Below are positions 62,068 to 64,000 of a stretch of DNA of 64,000 nucleotides, one piece after another (within the stretch, counting starts at the first letter, position 1; the number at the start of each line of letters is the position of its first letter). The notes under the pieces are model-generated. The model was not told the DNA's origin, ran no database searches, and saw nothing but the letters and a program-made list of their open reading frames with translations. Made by a program: the position numbers and the translations under genes. Source of the DNA: Prevotellaceae bacterium (GTDB taxonomy: Bacteria; Bacteroidota; Bacteroidia; Bacteroidales; Bacteroidaceae); contig JAQYPT010000073.1 of assembly GCA_028726625.1 (NCBI GenBank), positions 1 to 64,000 of the forward strand. The letters are read 5' to 3'.

Positions 62068-63432
62068 TTATTTTTCGTTGGCTAAACGCTCTTGTATGGC
62101 CTTGCTTTCAGCTTCATAACCAGGCTTATTGAGCAAGGCGAACATGTTCTTCTTGTACGCTTCCACACCAGGTTGGTTGAAAGGATTCACGCCTAAGAGG
62201 TTTCCGCTGATGCCACAGGCTATCTCGAAGAAGTAAAGCAGCTGTCCGATGTAATACTCATTCAGTTCTGGAAGGCTGATTCGGATGTTGGGAACGCCAC
62301 CGTCAACGTGCGCCAGTCGTGTACCCAGCTCGGCCATCTTGTTCACTTCGTCCACTCGTTTGCCTGCCAAGAAGTTCAAACCGTCAAGATTTTCCTCATC
62401 TTCGGGGAACAACATCTTCTTGTTGGGCTGCTCAACACTAATCACTGTTTCGAAGATTGAACGCTCGCCCTCTTGTATCCACTGACCCATGGAGTGCAAA
62501 TCGGTGGTGAAATCGCATGCGGCAGGATAAATACCCAGATGGTCTTTTCCCTCACTCTCACCGTAAAGTTGTTTCCACCATTCACCGATGAAGTGCAGTT
62601 TAGGTTGGAAGTTGACGATAATCTCAATCTTCTTGCCCATCTCACGATACAGTGCATGACGCACAACAGCGTACTGTGCGGCAATATTCTCCTGCAAAGC
62701 TACGTCTTTCCCCGTTGCCTTTTCCATGTCGGCAGCGCCCTGTACCAAGGCTTTGATGTCGAAACCAGCGCAGGCAATGGGCAGTAATCCAACGGGGGTG
62801 AGTACGGAGAAGCGACCGCCTACATTGTCAGGAATGATAAAACTCTTGTATCCTTCTTTGTCAGCGCATGTGCGTGCGGCACCTTTTTTTGCGTCTGTGA
62901 TGGCCACAATCACGTCTTTAGCCTCTTCTTTGCCACGTTGTGCCTCGCATTGTTTCTTCAACAAGCGGAAAGTAAGAGCCGTTTCAGTGGTGGTACCCGA
63001 TTTAGATATGTTGATGACACCAAACTTCTTATCCTTCAAGTAGTCGGTGAGTTCTGCCAAATAGTCCTCGCCAATGTTGTTTCCTGCAAAGAGAATGGTA
63101 GGATTCTTCTTGTCGTTTACCAGCCAAGCGAATGAGTTTCCCAAGGCCTCTATCACGGCACGGGCACCCAAGTAGCTTCCGCCAATACCGGCAACCACCA
63201 CCACTTCGCACTTTTCGCGTAAGGTGTTGGCGCACGCTTGCACTTCGTCAAGAAACGCAGGTGTGATGGATGAAGGCAAATGTAACCATCCTAAGAAATC
63301 GTTTCCCGGACAAGTGCCGTTTTCAAGCGCTTCTTGTACGGCTTTTACCTTTCCTTCATAGGCGTCTATTGTGCCAGGTTTCAAGAACTGAGTGGCTTTT
63401 GTGATGTCTAAACTAATACTTTTCATCTTCAA
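62068..63432 (-). CDS. pgi: Glucose-6-phosphate isomerase
   Basis: [88 protein letters not shown]. Confidence 0.97.
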   Translation of the reverse strand: MKMKSISLDITKATQFLKPGTIDAYEGKVKAVQEALENGTCPGNDFLGWLHLPSSITPAFLDEVQACANTLREKCEVVVVAGIGGSYLGARAVIEALGNSFAWLVNDKKNPTILFAGNNIGEDYLAELTDYLKDKKFGVINISKSGTTTETALTFRLLKKQCEAQRGKEEAKDVIVAITDAKKGAARTCADKEGYKSFIIPDNVGGRFSVLTPVGLLPIACAGFDIKALVQGAADMEKATGKDVALQENIAAQYAVVRHALYREMGKKIEIIVNFQPKLHFIGEWWKQLYGESEGKDHLGIYPAACDFTTDLHSMGQWIQEGERSIFETVISVEQPNKKMLFPEDEENLDGLNFLAGKRVDEVNKMAELGTRLAHVDGGVPNIRISLPELNEYYIGQLLYFFEIACGISGNLLGVNPFNQPGVEAYKKNMFALLNKPGYEAESKAIQERLANEK

Positions 63433-63433
63433 G

Positions 63434-64000
63434 TTATCTAAATGAATCTGTTAATAATTTGATTTCTATTTGCGGACTGATGTGTTCGTACAAGATGTTG
63501 TACACTGCATCTAAAATCGGCATGTTCACGTGCATGTGGCGATTGATCTCTTTCATGCACTTGGTTCCGAAATATCCTTCTGCAATCATCTCCATTTCAA
63601 TCTGCGCGCTTTTCACCGAATATCCCTTGCCAATCATGGTGCCAAAGGTGCGGTTGCGCGAGAAATTGGAGTATGATGTCACCAACAAATCGCCCAAATA
63701 AACCGAATCGTACGCACTGCGTTCAATGGGATGGACGGCTGTGAGGAACCGAGACATCTCCTGAACCGCATTCGCGATGAGCACGGCTTGGAAGTTGTCA
63801 CCGTATTTCAGTCCGCTGCAAATGCCCGAAGCGATGGCGTAAACGTTCTTCAGAACCGACGAATATTCGATGCCAATTACGTCCGAAGAGGTTTTGGTCT
63901 TGATGACATCGCTGGCAATGAACTCGGCGAACGACTCCGCTTTCTGTATGTCAGCGCAGCCGATGGTGAGGTAAGACAAGCGATCCATGGCCACTTCCTC
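63434..64000 (-). CDS. gpsA: Glycerol-3-phosphate dehydrogenase [NAD(P)+], N-terminus beyond window edge
   Basis: [74 protein letters not shown]. Confidence 0.93.
   Translation of the reverse strand, partial: EEVAMDRLSYLTIGCADIQKAESFAEFIASDVIKTKTSSDVIGIEYSSVLKNVYAIASGICSGLKYGDNFQAVLIANAVQEMSRFLTAVHPIERSAYDSVYLGDLLVTSYSNFSRNRTFGTMIGKGYSVKSAQIEMEMIAEGYFGTKCMKEINRHMHVNMPILDAVYNILYEHISPQIEIKLLTDSFR

Overview
This 64 kb window is a chromosomal segment from a Bacteroidales bacterium and looks Prevotella-like. The support is TAnnTTTG-type promoters, type IX secretion (T9SS) C-terminal tails, GH95/GH172-type glycan enzymes and the gene content. It is mostly ordinary core genes: gpmI, ung, alaS, relA/spoT, parA/parB, surE, lpxB, cdsA, ftsH, rsfS, a tRNA-Gln, msrAB, corA, pgi and gpsA. 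Accessory material includes a compact five-gene surface-glycan operon (flippase, cytidylyltransferase-aminotransferase fusion, opine-type dehydrogenase, LicD, glycosyltransferase) and several secreted proteins: a GH172-like/VCBS paralog pair, an M6 protease, GH95 with a stand-alone beta-sandwich protein, and a MuiA-like protein carrying a SusC-type N-terminal module. No prophage, CRISPR array or intact transposon was recognised. The least explained structure is intergenic. A degenerate tandem repeat with an exact 22-bp period occurs at four separate loci, three with clear similarity to one another. A second family with an exact 8-bp period occurs as four arrays in three intergenic regions. There is also a perfect 97-bp tandem duplication and a large nested inverted repeat between cdsA and ftsH. 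All functional statements come from reading motifs; no database search was run.
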